Source of the DNA: Oscillospiraceae bacterium
Lineage (GTDB): Bacteria; Bacillota; Clostridia; Oscillospirales; Ruminococcaceae
Assembly (NCBI GenBank): GCA_900770285.1
Contig: CAAGJO010000030.1
Span: 1 to 64,000, forward strand
Length of the DNA stretch: 64,000 nucleotides
Reading direction: 5' to 3'
Under the pieces are notes generated by a model, which was not told the origin of the DNA, ran no database searches, and saw only the letters and a list, made by a program, of their open reading frames with translations. Of this stretch, positions 9,649-17,557 are shown in pieces. Within the stretch, counting starts at the first letter, position 1; each line of letters begins with the position of its first letter. Both the position numbers and the translations under genes were made by a program.

Positions 9649-11196
9649 TTAAAAACCGAATTTCTTATAGAATTCCTGAATCTGATCCTGTTCCTGCTGC
9701 TCTTCTGTAGTGCTGTTATCGTTATCAGATTCTTTCATTTCGTCAAGCGTTACCTTAATATCGGTTATCTTGTTGTTTCTGTAAAGGGAAACTGTAATTG
9801 TATCTCCTGCTTTATACTTTTCTTTGATAGAGTTGAATTCTTCGATTGATTCTATAAGCTTACCTTCGATTCCAACGATGATATCATTTTTCTTAATACC
9901 TGCTTTTTCAGCAGCGCTTCCTGCTGTTACTGATTTAACAATGAATCCCTTTGGAACATCATAATACTCTGAGTAGATGTTTGATATGTTCATACCGCTT
10001 ATGCCAAGGGTTGGTCTGTTTTTAACATAACCGTTTTCCATAAGATCCTTAACTATTGGCAAAGCTTCGTCAATAGGAATTGCAAAGCCAAGTGCTTCAC
10101 CGTATGTTGATGCAACCTTTGCAGATGTAATACCAATAACCTGACCGTATGCATTAATTAATGGTCCGCCAGAGTTACCGCTGTTAATAGCAGCGTCTGT
10201 CTGAATAAGGTTCATTGTTCGGTCATCAATTGTAAGGGTTCTGTCTGTAGCAGAAATAATTCCTGCTGTTACAGAGTTTGCAAGATCTAAACCAAGAGGA
10301 TTGCCGATTACGATTGAAGCCTCACCAACCTGTACGTCAGCTGATTTACCGAATTCAACGGCTGTAAGGCCCTTCTTTTCTATTTTGATTACAGCAATAT
10401 CAGTTTGAGTATCTTTACCTATCAGCTTAGCCTGAATGGAGTTCTCGTTATCACTATCGCTGTCTTTGAAAGCATTTGATATATCTCTTTTAGATTCTGA
10501 ACTATCTGAGCTGCTGTCACTTTTTGAAGATGATGAATCGCTGTCGCTATACTCGCTTGGAAGAACCGCTGAAATAGCATTTGCGCCGTCAACAACGTGA
10601 GCGTTAGTGATAATATAGCCGTCTTCGCTCATGATAATTCCTGTTCCTGTAACAGTACCACTGTTTGTGATGCAGGATATTCCTACGACTGAAGGTGAAA
10701 CTTTCTTGACAATGTCCGGAATCTTCATAGCATCGTCAGGGGTAGAGAGCTGTTCAATAGTTGGAAGATCAGTACGTTCAGATGATGAATCTGTGCTGGC
10801 GGAAGCTGTTGCATTGCTTGGTGTTGTTTTTCCGCTTTCATTTTCATCATTCTTTTGGAAAATTGAAACTCCAACAACTGCGGTAACACCTACCACTGCT
10901 GCACAAAGGCAAACTACCAATGTAGTAACAAGACCTTTATGTTTTTTCTTTTTAGGCGGCTGGTAAGAAAATTCGTTAAAGTTATTCGGATTTCCGTTAT
11001 AATTCTGATAGCCGTAATTTTGATACTGATTTTGCTGTCCGTTATAACCATATTGGTTATTCTGTGTATTTTGCTGAGTATTCTGAGTATTTTGTGTACT
11101 CTCCTGAGCATTCTGATTTACTTGATTGTCCTGCGGTGATGTATTGTTATTCGCCTCGCTTTGATTATTAAACTCATTACCGTTAAAGTTATCCAT
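9649..11196 (-). CDS. htrA: HtrA/DegP-family serine protease with PDZ domain
   Basis: 515 residues. A Gln/Asn-rich cytoplasmic tail (about 1-80) and a KKKKHK anchor precede one membrane segment (about 88-113). The trypsin-like S1C domain follows, with the triad His200 (NAHVV), Asp266 (TDIAVIKI) and Ser342 (GNSGGPL), then a PDZ domain at about 395-485 and a Gln/Glu-rich tail. The layout matches membrane-anchored HtrA of Firmicutes, which degrades misfolded exported proteins. A Ser/Asp-rich low-complexity insertion (about 215-252) separates His200 and Asp266. The gene is monocistronic by its flanking terminators. The symbol is a family name; the paralogue (HtrA, HtrB or YyxA type) cannot be settled here. 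Confidence 0.9.
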   Translation of the reverse strand: MDNFNGNEFNNQSEANNNTSPQDNQVNQNAQESTQNTQNTQQNTQNNQYGYNGQQNQYQNYGYQNYNGNPNNFNEFSYQPPKKKKHKGLVTTLVVCLCAAVVGVTAVVGVSIFQKNDENESGKTTPSNATASASTDSSSERTDLPTIEQLSTPDDAMKIPDIVKKVSPSVVGISCITNSGTVTGTGIIMSEDGYIITNAHVVDGANAISAVLPSEYSDSDSSSSKSDSSSDSSESKRDISNAFKDSDSDNENSIQAKLIGKDTQTDIAVIKIEKKGLTAVEFGKSADVQVGEASIVIGNPLGLDLANSVTAGIISATDRTLTIDDRTMNLIQTDAAINSGNSGGPLINAYGQVIGITSAKVASTYGEALGFAIPIDEALPIVKDLMENGYVKNRPTLGISGMNISNIYSEYYDVPKGFIVKSVTAGSAAEKAGIKKNDIIVGIEGKLIESIEEFNSIKEKYKAGDTITVSLYRNNKITDIKVTLDEMKESDNDNSTTEEQQEQDQIQEFYKKFGF

Positions 11197-11323
11197 ATTA
11201 ATCTCTCCTTAAAATTATATTTTGGTTTTGTTGCAGCCTTTCTTTTGTTCTATGTTTTATATTATAATCTTCTATGTGATAAAAATATGATAAATTGAGA
11301 AAAGTTAGGTTATCTTAATTTGA

Positions 11324-11359
11324 TAAAAAAGGAAACACCCAAAAAATAGGGCATTTCCT
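11324..11359 (-). terminator. Terminator of the DUF4364 gene
   Basis: An imperfect stem of 11330-11340 (AGGAAACACCC) with 11349-11359 (GGGCATTTCCT) is followed on the minus strand by TTTTTTATC. It lies 13 bases after the stop. Confidence 0.7.
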
Positions 11360-11372
11360 GAAATTTCATTAA

Positions 11373-11963
11373 TTAATTGTCTTCGCTGATACTTGGAACA
11401 TATTCCTCATTTTTTATAATATAGTCTATAACATTGCTGTAGAAGTCTGAAGGATTAATGCTTATCTTAGATTTAATATATTCTGCCTGTTCTTTATCGG
11501 GAGCAAAAAGAGTTATATCCATAAGGTTTATATTTCCGTCCTTGCAAATGCACTGAACGCTATAGCCTTTGTCAAGCTGTCTGACATTAAATTCAATATT
11601 CTGGCTGTTTCTCAGCTTTGTGAAAAATCTCAGACCCGCAGCATAAATTCTGTCACGAACGCTTTTTTTTACAAGCTTTTTAAAGCTTACGGCACCGTTT
11701 TTTCCTTTTTCGGTAAGAACATAATATTCTATTCCTTCTATTTCTGAAAGAACAATAGTTTCATTCTCAAGCATTTCGGTAACTGCCTGAGAATATAGAA
11801 AATAGTTTACGATATTCTCACCTGTAGCGATTTCCAAAAGCTGTGCAGGGGTAACCGGCTGCTCAATCTGATAGAGAAAATACGCCAGAAGAATTTTTAC
11901 TTCGTAAACATCAGTAGGACTTAGCAAACTCGGATTTACATTATCAATAAAATTTTGTTCCAT
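11373..11963 (-). CDS. DUF4364 family protein
   Basis: 196 residues with no signal peptide or membrane segment. The first 90 or so residues look like a PadR/winged-helix fold, with a recognisable TEKGK wing segment. The second half is a compact alpha/beta domain ending near the typical segment SDFYSNVIDYI. This is the pattern of the DUF4364 family, common and uncharacterised in Clostridia. It starts 11 bases after aroC ends, so the two form an aroC-DUF4364 operon. A regulatory role is only inferred from the winged-helix-like part. Confidence 0.75.
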   Translation of the reverse strand: MEQNFIDNVNPSLLSPTDVYEVKILLAYFLYQIEQPVTPAQLLEIATGENIVNYFLYSQAVTEMLENETIVLSEIEGIEYYVLTEKGKNGAVSFKKLVKKSVRDRIYAAGLRFFTKLRNSQNIEFNVRQLDKGYSVQCICKDGNINLMDITLFAPDKEQAEYIKSKISINPSDFYSNVIDYIIKNEEYVPSISEDN

Positions 11964-11974
11964 TTTAAGCCTCG

Positions 11975-13066
11975 TTAAAAATTAGGATACTGAATCATAT
12001 GATTAAGCAAAGCAAGATTTACGGCTGCTTCTACGCAGGGAACAGCTCTTGGAACAACACATGGGTCATGTCTGCCCTTAATGTTAATAGTTTCGTTTTT
12101 AAGAGCCGAGTAATCAATTGTTTCCTGAGGTCTTGAAATTGAAGGCGTTGGTTTAAAAGCAACTTTTAATGTAATAGGCATACCTGATGAAATACCGCCC
12201 AGAATACCACCATGGAAATTAGTTCTTGTAACAACATGCCCATTATCATCAACGTAAAATTCATCATTATTTTCTGAACCAAGCATTTTTGATACATTAA
12301 AGCCTGCTCCGAATTCCAGACCTTTTACGGCTGGTATACCGAAAATAAGCTGTGCTATTGTATTTTCAAGTCCGTCAAAAATAGGTGAACCAATTCCGGC
12401 AGGAACGTTTATGGCAATACATTCTACAATTCCGCCAACGCTGTCCTGACTTTTTCTTGCTTTATCAATATCCTCAACCATTTTGATACCCTGAGCGTCA
12501 GAGATAGTCGGAAACTCTTTTTCACGAATCTTTATAATATCATCACGGGTTGTTTTGATAGGGTCGAAAGAACGGTCTTTTATTTTATGGATTTCTGCGA
12601 TATGAGCACCAACATAAATACCGCGTCTTTCAAGAATCTGACCTGCAACAGCACCTGCAAAACAAAGGGGAGCGGTAAGTCTGCCTGAAAAATGTCCGCC
12701 TCCGCGAGGATCATTGAAACCTCTGTAACGCAGAGCGCCTGTATAGTCGGCATGTCCGGGACGTGCCAGCTTTGAAATATTTGAATAATCATTGGAGTGC
12801 TGGTCCGTATTTTGAATTAAAGCACAAAGAGGAGTACCTGTAGTTTTACCGTTAAAAAATCCCGACATGATTTGAGGCATATCTTTTTCACGTCTTTGAG
12901 TAGATGTTCTGTTTTGTTTTGGTGCACGTCTGGACATGAAGTGCAGGATTTTATCCATGTCAAGAGGTTCTCCGGCAGGGACATTATCCATGCATACACC
13001 GATTGCAGGACCATGGCTTTCGCCGAATATTGAAAATGATATATTATTTCTCCAATTTGATGCCAT
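11975..13066 (-). CDS. aroC: Chorismate synthase
   Basis: Makes chorismate from EPSP in the last shared step of aromatic amino acid synthesis, with reduced FMN as cofactor. 363 residues with family signatures FGESHGPAIG near the N-terminus, RPGHADYTG, and GRHDPCVVPRAVP near the C-terminus. A longer reading from 13081 (MGGRIM) is possible, but its first codons are the GGGAGGAAG ribosome binding site itself, so the ATG at 13066 (MASNWRNN) is the likely start. aroB and aroA lie about 7 kb away on the other strand, so the shikimate genes here are clustered but not in one operon. Confidence 0.95.
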   Translation of the reverse strand: MASNWRNNISFSIFGESHGPAIGVCMDNVPAGEPLDMDKILHFMSRRAPKQNRTSTQRREKDMPQIMSGFFNGKTTGTPLCALIQNTDQHSNDYSNISKLARPGHADYTGALRYRGFNDPRGGGHFSGRLTAPLCFAGAVAGQILERRGIYVGAHIAEIHKIKDRSFDPIKTTRDDIIKIREKEFPTISDAQGIKMVEDIDKARKSQDSVGGIVECIAINVPAGIGSPIFDGLENTIAQLIFGIPAVKGLEFGAGFNVSKMLGSENNDEFYVDDNGHVVTRTNFHGGILGGISSGMPITLKVAFKPTPSISRPQETIDYSALKNETINIKGRHDPCVVPRAVPCVEAAVNLALLNHMIQYPNF

Positions 13067-13128
13067 AATTCTTCCTCCCATATTTATTCAAAAGTATTGT
13101 CAATGCTTTTTTGAATTATTTGATTACA

Positions 13129-13157
13129 ATTATATCACAGGAAACAATAAATTGCAA
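13129..13157 (-). promoter_or_regulatory. Promoter of aroC
   Basis: On the minus strand TTGCAA (13157-13152), a 17-nt spacer and TATAAT (13134-13129). It lies about 60 bases before the aroC start. Confidence 0.75.
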
Positions 13158-13229
13158 GCAAAAGAAAAATTCAGATAGATTTTCATATACTTAAATAAAA
13201 AACTATTTAACCTTGCTTTTCTAATTCAA

Positions 13230-13262
13230 ATAAAAAGACACCATATACAATGATATGATGTC
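13230..13262 (-). terminator. Terminator of ilvB
   Basis: Stem of 13253-13262 with 13237-13246 (GACATCATAT pairs with ATATGGTGTC, one G-U pair), loop of 6, followed on the minus strand by TTTTT. Confidence 0.75.
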
Positions 13263-13272
13263 CTGTAATTTA

Positions 13273-14958
13273 TTAATTAAGTTCAATATCCATAATCGGA
13301 TTGTAAACGTCTTTTCCTGCCGGAACCATTGGCAAAACATTAATGTCTTTATTAATTACACATTCAATAAGACAAGGTCTGCCGCACTTCAATGCTTTTT
13401 CAAGCATGGGTCTGATTTCTGATTTTTTTGTAATACGAATACCCTCAATTCCGAAAGCTTCAGCAAGTTTCATAAAATCTGTGCCGCGTTCAATGTCGGT
13501 CTGTGAAAATCTTTTGTCATAGAAAAGTCTTTGCCACTGGCGAACCATTCCCAAAACATCATTTTCAAAAACAAGCTCGATAACAGGGATGTTGTGCTTT
13601 GCAAGACTTGAAAGTTCATTGCAGTTCATAAAGAAACTGCCGTCACCAGCAATATTAATTACTGTTCTGTTCGGATTTCCGACCTTTGCACCCATTGCAG
13701 CACCAAGTCCGTATCCCATTGTTCCAAGTCCTCCGCTTGAAGCAAAACTTCTTGGGCACTTGAAGTTATAATACTGTGCTGCCCACATCTGATGCTGTCC
13801 GACTTCTGTGGTAATAATAGCCTCGCCGTTGGTTTGTCTGTCAAGTTCTTCGATGACATCCTGAGGCAGAACTTCATCTTCACTTTCAACAGGCACCATT
13901 TTCAGCGCATAGGCTTTTTTCCAGTCCATTACCTGAGCCATCCATTCTTCATGGTGCTGGTCAGGCAGCAGTTCGTTGATTTTATGCAATATGTATTTAA
14001 CATCGCCGATAACTGATTCATATGGTTCAATATTCTTGCCGACTTCGGCAGGGTCAATTTCAATATGCAGAATTTTTGTGTTCTGTCCGAATGTGTCCGC
14101 ATTGCATATAACTCTGTCGGAAAAACGTGAACCGAGAACGATCATGAGATCACATGCGTGAAGAGCAAGAGCTGAGGTTTTTGTACCATGCATTCCAAGC
14201 ATCCCGATATACGCTTTGCTGGTATTGTCATATGCACATTGTCCCATAAGGGAAAGGGAAACAGGTGCATCACATTTTTCAGCGAATTCAGCCATTTCAT
14301 TTACGGCATTGCATGATACAACTCCGCCGCCTGCATAGATAAGCGGTTTTTTAGATTCTTTGATAAGTTCAACTGCCTTTTCAATCTTTTCGTTAATGTC
14401 ATTAGGATTGTGGTGAACAATCTCTTTTGGAGCACTTTTCTCATATTCAATTTCAGCGGCAGTGATATCCTTTGGTATATCAATAAGTACCGGGCCTTTT
14501 CTGCCTTCATTTGCAACTGCAAAAGCTTCACGGATAGTGTCAACCAGTTTAGCAGGGTCCTTAACTATGTAATTATGCTTAGTAACAGGCATTGTGATTC
14601 CGCAGATGTCAACTTCCTGGAAACTGTCAAGACCTAAAAGTGATGTGGTAACGTTTCCTGTAATTGCAACCATAGGGATAGAGTCCATATATGCGGTTGC
14701 AAGACCTGTAACGAGGTTTGTTGCCCCCGGACCGGAAGTTGCAATAACTACGCCTGTTCTGCCTGTAGTTCTTGAAAATCCGTCAGCAGCATGGCAGGCA
14801 GCCTGCTCATGAGCTGTGATTATGTGTTTTATCTTGTCTGAATATCTGTAAAGCGAATCATAGATGTTCAGAACTGCTCCGCCCGGGTATCCGAAAACTG
14901 TATCGACACCCTGTTCGAGCAAACATTCGATTATAACGTCTGAGCCTTTTAAAAGCAT
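13273..14958 (-). CDS. ilvB: Acetolactate synthase, large (catalytic) subunit
   Basis: 561 residues, the usual length of biosynthetic acetohydroxyacid synthase large subunits. It condenses pyruvate with pyruvate or 2-oxobutyrate, the first shared step to valine, leucine and isoleucine. Three domains are visible. The N-terminal ThDP domain has catalytic Glu51 in AHEQAACH. A central domain has GSRFSDRV. The C-terminal ThDP/Mg domain has GDGS at 438-441. No ilvN regulatory subunit or other ilv/leu gene is adjacent, so the subunit must be encoded elsewhere. It has its own promoter and terminator. The ribosome site (AAAGGG) is weak. Confidence 0.93.
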   Translation of the reverse strand: MLLKGSDVIIECLLEQGVDTVFGYPGGAVLNIYDSLYRYSDKIKHIITAHEQAACHAADGFSRTTGRTGVVIATSGPGATNLVTGLATAYMDSIPMVAITGNVTTSLLGLDSFQEVDICGITMPVTKHNYIVKDPAKLVDTIREAFAVANEGRKGPVLIDIPKDITAAEIEYEKSAPKEIVHHNPNDINEKIEKAVELIKESKKPLIYAGGGVVSCNAVNEMAEFAEKCDAPVSLSLMGQCAYDNTSKAYIGMLGMHGTKTSALALHACDLMIVLGSRFSDRVICNADTFGQNTKILHIEIDPAEVGKNIEPYESVIGDVKYILHKINELLPDQHHEEWMAQVMDWKKAYALKMVPVESEDEVLPQDVIEELDRQTNGEAIITTEVGQHQMWAAQYYNFKCPRSFASSGGLGTMGYGLGAAMGAKVGNPNRTVINIAGDGSFFMNCNELSSLAKHNIPVIELVFENDVLGMVRQWQRLFYDKRFSQTDIERGTDFMKLAEAFGIEGIRITKKSEIRPMLEKALKCGRPCLIECVINKDINVLPMVPAGKDVYNPIMDIELN

Positions 14959-14997
14959 GAAATCAACCCTTTTTCATTAATTTAATATTTATTAATA

Positions 14998-15026
14998 ATT
15001 ATAACGTGAAAGCAAATTAAAGTCAA
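14998..15026 (-). promoter_or_regulatory. Promoter of ilvB
   Basis: On the minus strand TTGACT (15026-15021), a 17-nt spacer and TATAAT (15003-14998). The leader is only about 35 nt, so there is no room for a T-box or attenuator. Confidence 0.8.
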
Positions 15027-15093
15027 TAGCTTATTTATTAACATTCTTCTTTAATATGTGACTTGAAACAATGTTCGCTTTTGTAAAAAATGC

Positions 15094-15122
15094 TTGATTT
15101 ATTGGAGGAATCGGTGTATAAT
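15094..15122 (+). promoter_or_regulatory. Promoter of proC
   Basis: TTGATT (15094-15099), a 17-nt spacer and TATAAT (15117-15122). It lies inside the longest possible reading of the proC frame, which is why the downstream ATG at 15165 is preferred. Confidence 0.8.
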
Positions 15123-15164
15123 TATAAAAGTTATTTTTTGATTTTATGTGAAAGGAATGGCAAA

Positions 15165-15965
15165 ATGAATAATATAGGCTTTATTGGAGCAGGCAATATG
15201 GGCTATGCAATTATGAAAGGCATTTCAGGCAGCAAGCTCAAAGACAGTGTTAAACTTTTTGCGTATGATAAATATGCTCCGTCATTGGAAAGAACTGAAA
15301 GTATCGGCGTTACGGCTTGTAAAAGCTGCGCCGAAGTTGCTGAAAAGTGTGAAATAGTATTTTTGGCTATAAAACCTCAGCAGCTCGATGATGTGCTTGC
15401 AGATATAAAAAACGTAGTAACGAAAGAAACTGTTATAGTTTCAATCTGTGCAGGAATTGATGATAACTACATTTCATCAAAGACAGTGGACAATGCAAAG
15501 GTTATACTTGTTATGCCAAATACTCCGCTGCTTCTGGGCGAAGGGGCGACAGCACTTTCAAGATCCGACAGCGTCAGCGATGATGAGTTTGCTCTTGTAT
15601 GCAATATTTTCGGACAATGCGGTGAATATGCGGTTATCCCAAAGGATAAAATGAAAGAGATCATTGCTATAAACGGCTCGTCTCCTGCATTTATATATCT
15701 TTATGCAAAGGCATTCATTGATTATGCGGCATCGGTTGGTATAGATGAACAGTCAGCAAAAAAGCTGTTTTCAAAAACTCTGATCGGCTCAGCGAAGATG
15801 ATTACTGACAGCGGAGATTCTATAGATACGCTTATAGAGAAGGTATCCTCAAAGGGAGGTACGACTATAGCAGGTCTTGAACAGCTCAGAGCAGGAAATC
15901 TTGAGCAGACAGTAAAAAATGCCTGTGAGGCCTGCACAAAGCGTGCCTATGAGCTTTCAAAGTAA
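15165..15965 (+). CDS. proC: Pyrroline-5-carboxylate reductase
   Basis: Reduces 1-pyrroline-5-carboxylate to proline with NAD(P)H. 266 residues, the normal family length. The N-terminus has the Rossmann motif GFIGAGNMGYAI. The C-terminal helical domain carries the typical segment SKGGTTIAGLEQL, close to the family signature near the active site. The frame is open further upstream to 15090, but a promoter sits there. The ATG at 15165 has AAAGGA 8 bases upstream and begins right at the Rossmann strand. The spoIIM-like gene follows after about 65 bases. Confidence 0.93.
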   Translation: MNNIGFIGAGNMGYAIMKGISGSKLKDSVKLFAYDKYAPSLERTESIGVTACKSCAEVAEKCEIVFLAIKPQQLDDVLADIKNVVTKETVIVSICAGIDDNYISSKTVDNAKVILVMPNTPLLLGEGATALSRSDSVSDDEFALVCNIFGQCGEYAVIPKDKMKEIIAINGSSPAFIYLYAKAFIDYAASVGIDEQSAKKLFSKTLIGSAKMITDSGDSIDTLIEKVSSKGGTTIAGLEQLRAGNLEQTVKNACEACTKRAYELSK

Positions 15966-15982
15966 TTTTTAAGCAATAGTCA

Positions 15983-16034
15983 GCATATATATTACCATGC
16001 ATAAAACGGATTGAAAGGATGGTAATATATATGC
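15983..16034 (+). repeat. Perfect 16-bp inverted repeat across the spoIIM-like start
   Basis: GCATATATATTACCAT (15983-15998) and ATGGTAATATATATGC (16019-16034) are exactly complementary. The 20-nt loop between them ends in GAAAGG, the likely ribosome binding site. The likely start codon (16031-16033) is inside the right arm. In RNA this hairpin would show the ribosome site in the loop and bury the start codon in the stem. Confidence 0.85.
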
Positions 16035-16633
16035 AAAATAACGGGACAAGCAAAGATTTTATACATGGTATTCGTTTTTTTATATTTTTAATGCTGATGG
16101 CAGTCGTGGGAGTTTTTGCAGGAGTAATCTGCTGTAAAATGGGAATAAATTTGTTTTCTCACAGCTTTTTTTCTGCGGAAAGCTTTTTGAAAATGAGGGA
16201 GGACAAAGCCTTTGCGGGAATTTTGTTTTCTTCCTTCGGAAGTACCAGTGCTTTTGTAATCGTTGCGTTTGTTCTTGGATTTTCAGCCATTGCACAGCCG
16301 TTTGAAGTGATCATACCTTTATTAAAAGGTGTAATGCTTGGTGTGCTTGCGGCGCAGATATATATGCAAAGCCAGCAGCATGGTATTTTAATTTGTCTGT
16401 GTCTGGTTGTGCCTTGCGGCATTGTTTCAATGTATGCAGTGGTTTCATCGGCAAGAGAAGCTGTTGGGCTTTCAAATATAATACTTACAAATACATTAAC
16501 CCTTGGACATACAAGCGGTCTGAGAGAAACAGTAAAGCTTTATGCTGTTAAATTTCTTGTGCTGGAGGCAGTAACGGCAGTTTCAGCGGCAGTGGACTGC
16601 TTGTGTACATTGGTATTTGTGGGGAGAATTTAA
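16031..16633 (+). CDS. SpoIIM-like membrane protein
   Basis: 200 residues with about five hydrophobic segments (roughly 10-35, 65-90, 92-115, 118-138, 170-198). The overall pattern and the conserved TLGHTSGLRETVKLY region before the last segment resemble stage II sporulation protein M (DUF95), which acts with SpoIID and SpoIIP in engulfment. The true spoIIM cannot be told from family members on sequence alone. An in-frame ATG at 16019 touches the GAAAGG site, so 16031, 12 bases away, is preferred; similar spacing is used by other genes here. A perfect inverted repeat spans this start. Confidence 0.65.
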   Translation: MQNNGTSKDFIHGIRFFIFLMLMAVVGVFAGVICCKMGINLFSHSFFSAESFLKMREDKAFAGILFSSFGSTSAFVIVAFVLGFSAIAQPFEVIIPLLKGVMLGVLAAQIYMQSQQHGILICLCLVVPCGIVSMYAVVSSAREAVGLSNIILTNTLTLGHTSGLRETVKLYAVKFLVLEAVTAVSAAVDCLCTLVFVGRI

Positions 16634-16677
16634 GCGAGATGTCTAATTCAGCATTATGCTGTGGAAAGGAAAGAAAT

Positions 16678-17511
16678 ATGTCGTTATTCAAAAAGAACTA
16701 TGATGAGCCGGGTATGGGTATTCCAAAGGCTCCTATGGAGAAAAAAGGCTTTTTTAAATTCTTTGAAATTTATGGTGTACGTTTTTGGCGTTTGATTGAA
16801 CTGAATTTGATATTTATTCTTGCATGTATACCTATCGTAACTTTTGGCCCTGCTGTGGCAGGTATGACAAAGGTAGCAAGAAATTATTCTCAGGAAAGAA
16901 ACGCTTTTATCTGGTCTGATTTCTGGAAAGCATTCAAAAGCAATTTTAAGCAGGCTTTTGTAATGGGAATTATTGATTTGATATTTATAGCGGCGATATT
17001 TGTAGGTTTTCCGGTATATCAGAGTCTGGCAAAGGAAAATTCAATAATGTATATACCTTTGGTGCTTTTTATAAGCATATCACTTTTGTTTATAATGATG
17101 CATTACTATATTTATCTGATGATAGTTTCTGCAAATCTGAAGCTGACTCAAATACTGAAAAACGCATTTTTCCTTGTCAGCCTTGGCTTTAAAAGCACAA
17201 TGTTCACACTGCTTGCATGGATCGCCGTATTTGCAGTATTGATTCTTTTCTATCCTTATACAATATTTATTATGCCGTTTCTTCCTTTTTCATTTTTAAG
17301 CTTTGTAACCAGCTTTAACTGTTACCCTGTTATACGTAAATTTGTTATACAGCCATACTATGACAAGCTCGGGCAGGACAATCCTGAATTTGATTATCTG
17401 AAACTTAAAGATGATGAAGAAGTTATTTTTGAGGATAATGTTGAGCTTGAGAGAAAATCAAATGCTAATAAAGAAAAACAAGATAAGAATAAAGGAAAAA
17501 CAATAAGCTAA
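16678..17511 (+). CDS. YesL-like (DUF624) membrane protein
   Basis: 277 residues with about five or six membrane segments, including one near residues 37-62 (LIFILACIPIVTFGPAVAGM), the signature region of the DUF624/YesL family. A charged Lys/Glu-rich cytoplasmic tail ends the protein. YesL-type proteins often sit beside carbohydrate transporters, but none is here and the function is unknown. The frame is open to 16603, inside the preceding gene. The ATG at 16678, after GGAAAGGAAAG, begins with a normal family N-terminus. It is likely co-transcribed with the spoIIM-like gene. Confidence 0.75.
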   Translation: MSLFKKNYDEPGMGIPKAPMEKKGFFKFFEIYGVRFWRLIELNLIFILACIPIVTFGPAVAGMTKVARNYSQERNAFIWSDFWKAFKSNFKQAFVMGIIDLIFIAAIFVGFPVYQSLAKENSIMYIPLVLFISISLLFIMMHYYIYLMIVSANLKLTQILKNAFFLVSLGFKSTMFTLLAWIAVFAVLILFYPYTIFIMPFLPFSFLSFVTSFNCYPVIRKFVIQPYYDKLGQDNPEFDYLKLKDDEEVIFEDNVELERKSNANKEKQDKNKGKTIS

Positions 17512-17525
17512 AATAAGAAAAATTC

Positions 17526-17553
17526 AAGCGAGGCTGAGATGCCTCGCTTTTTA
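17526..17553. terminator. Bidirectional terminator between the YesL-like gene and the metal ATPase
   Basis: AAGCGAGGC (17526-17534) pairs with GCCTCGCTT (17541-17549). T-runs follow on both strands, so it serves both convergent genes. Confidence 0.85.
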
Positions 17554-17557
17554 AATG

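Noticed and set aside
13067..13081. Five extra N-terminal codons for chorismate synthase
   Set aside because: The codons are the GGGAGGAAG ribosome binding site of the ATG at 13066. The same reasoning moved the starts of tyrS, rplX, rplE and rplD.
14959..15089. T-box or attenuator before ilvB
   Set aside because: The promoter is only about 35 bases from the start codon and no conserved T-box sequence is present.
15090..15164. N-terminal extension of ProC
   Set aside because: A TTGATT-17-TATAAT promoter lies inside it and the Rossmann motif begins right after the ATG at 15165.
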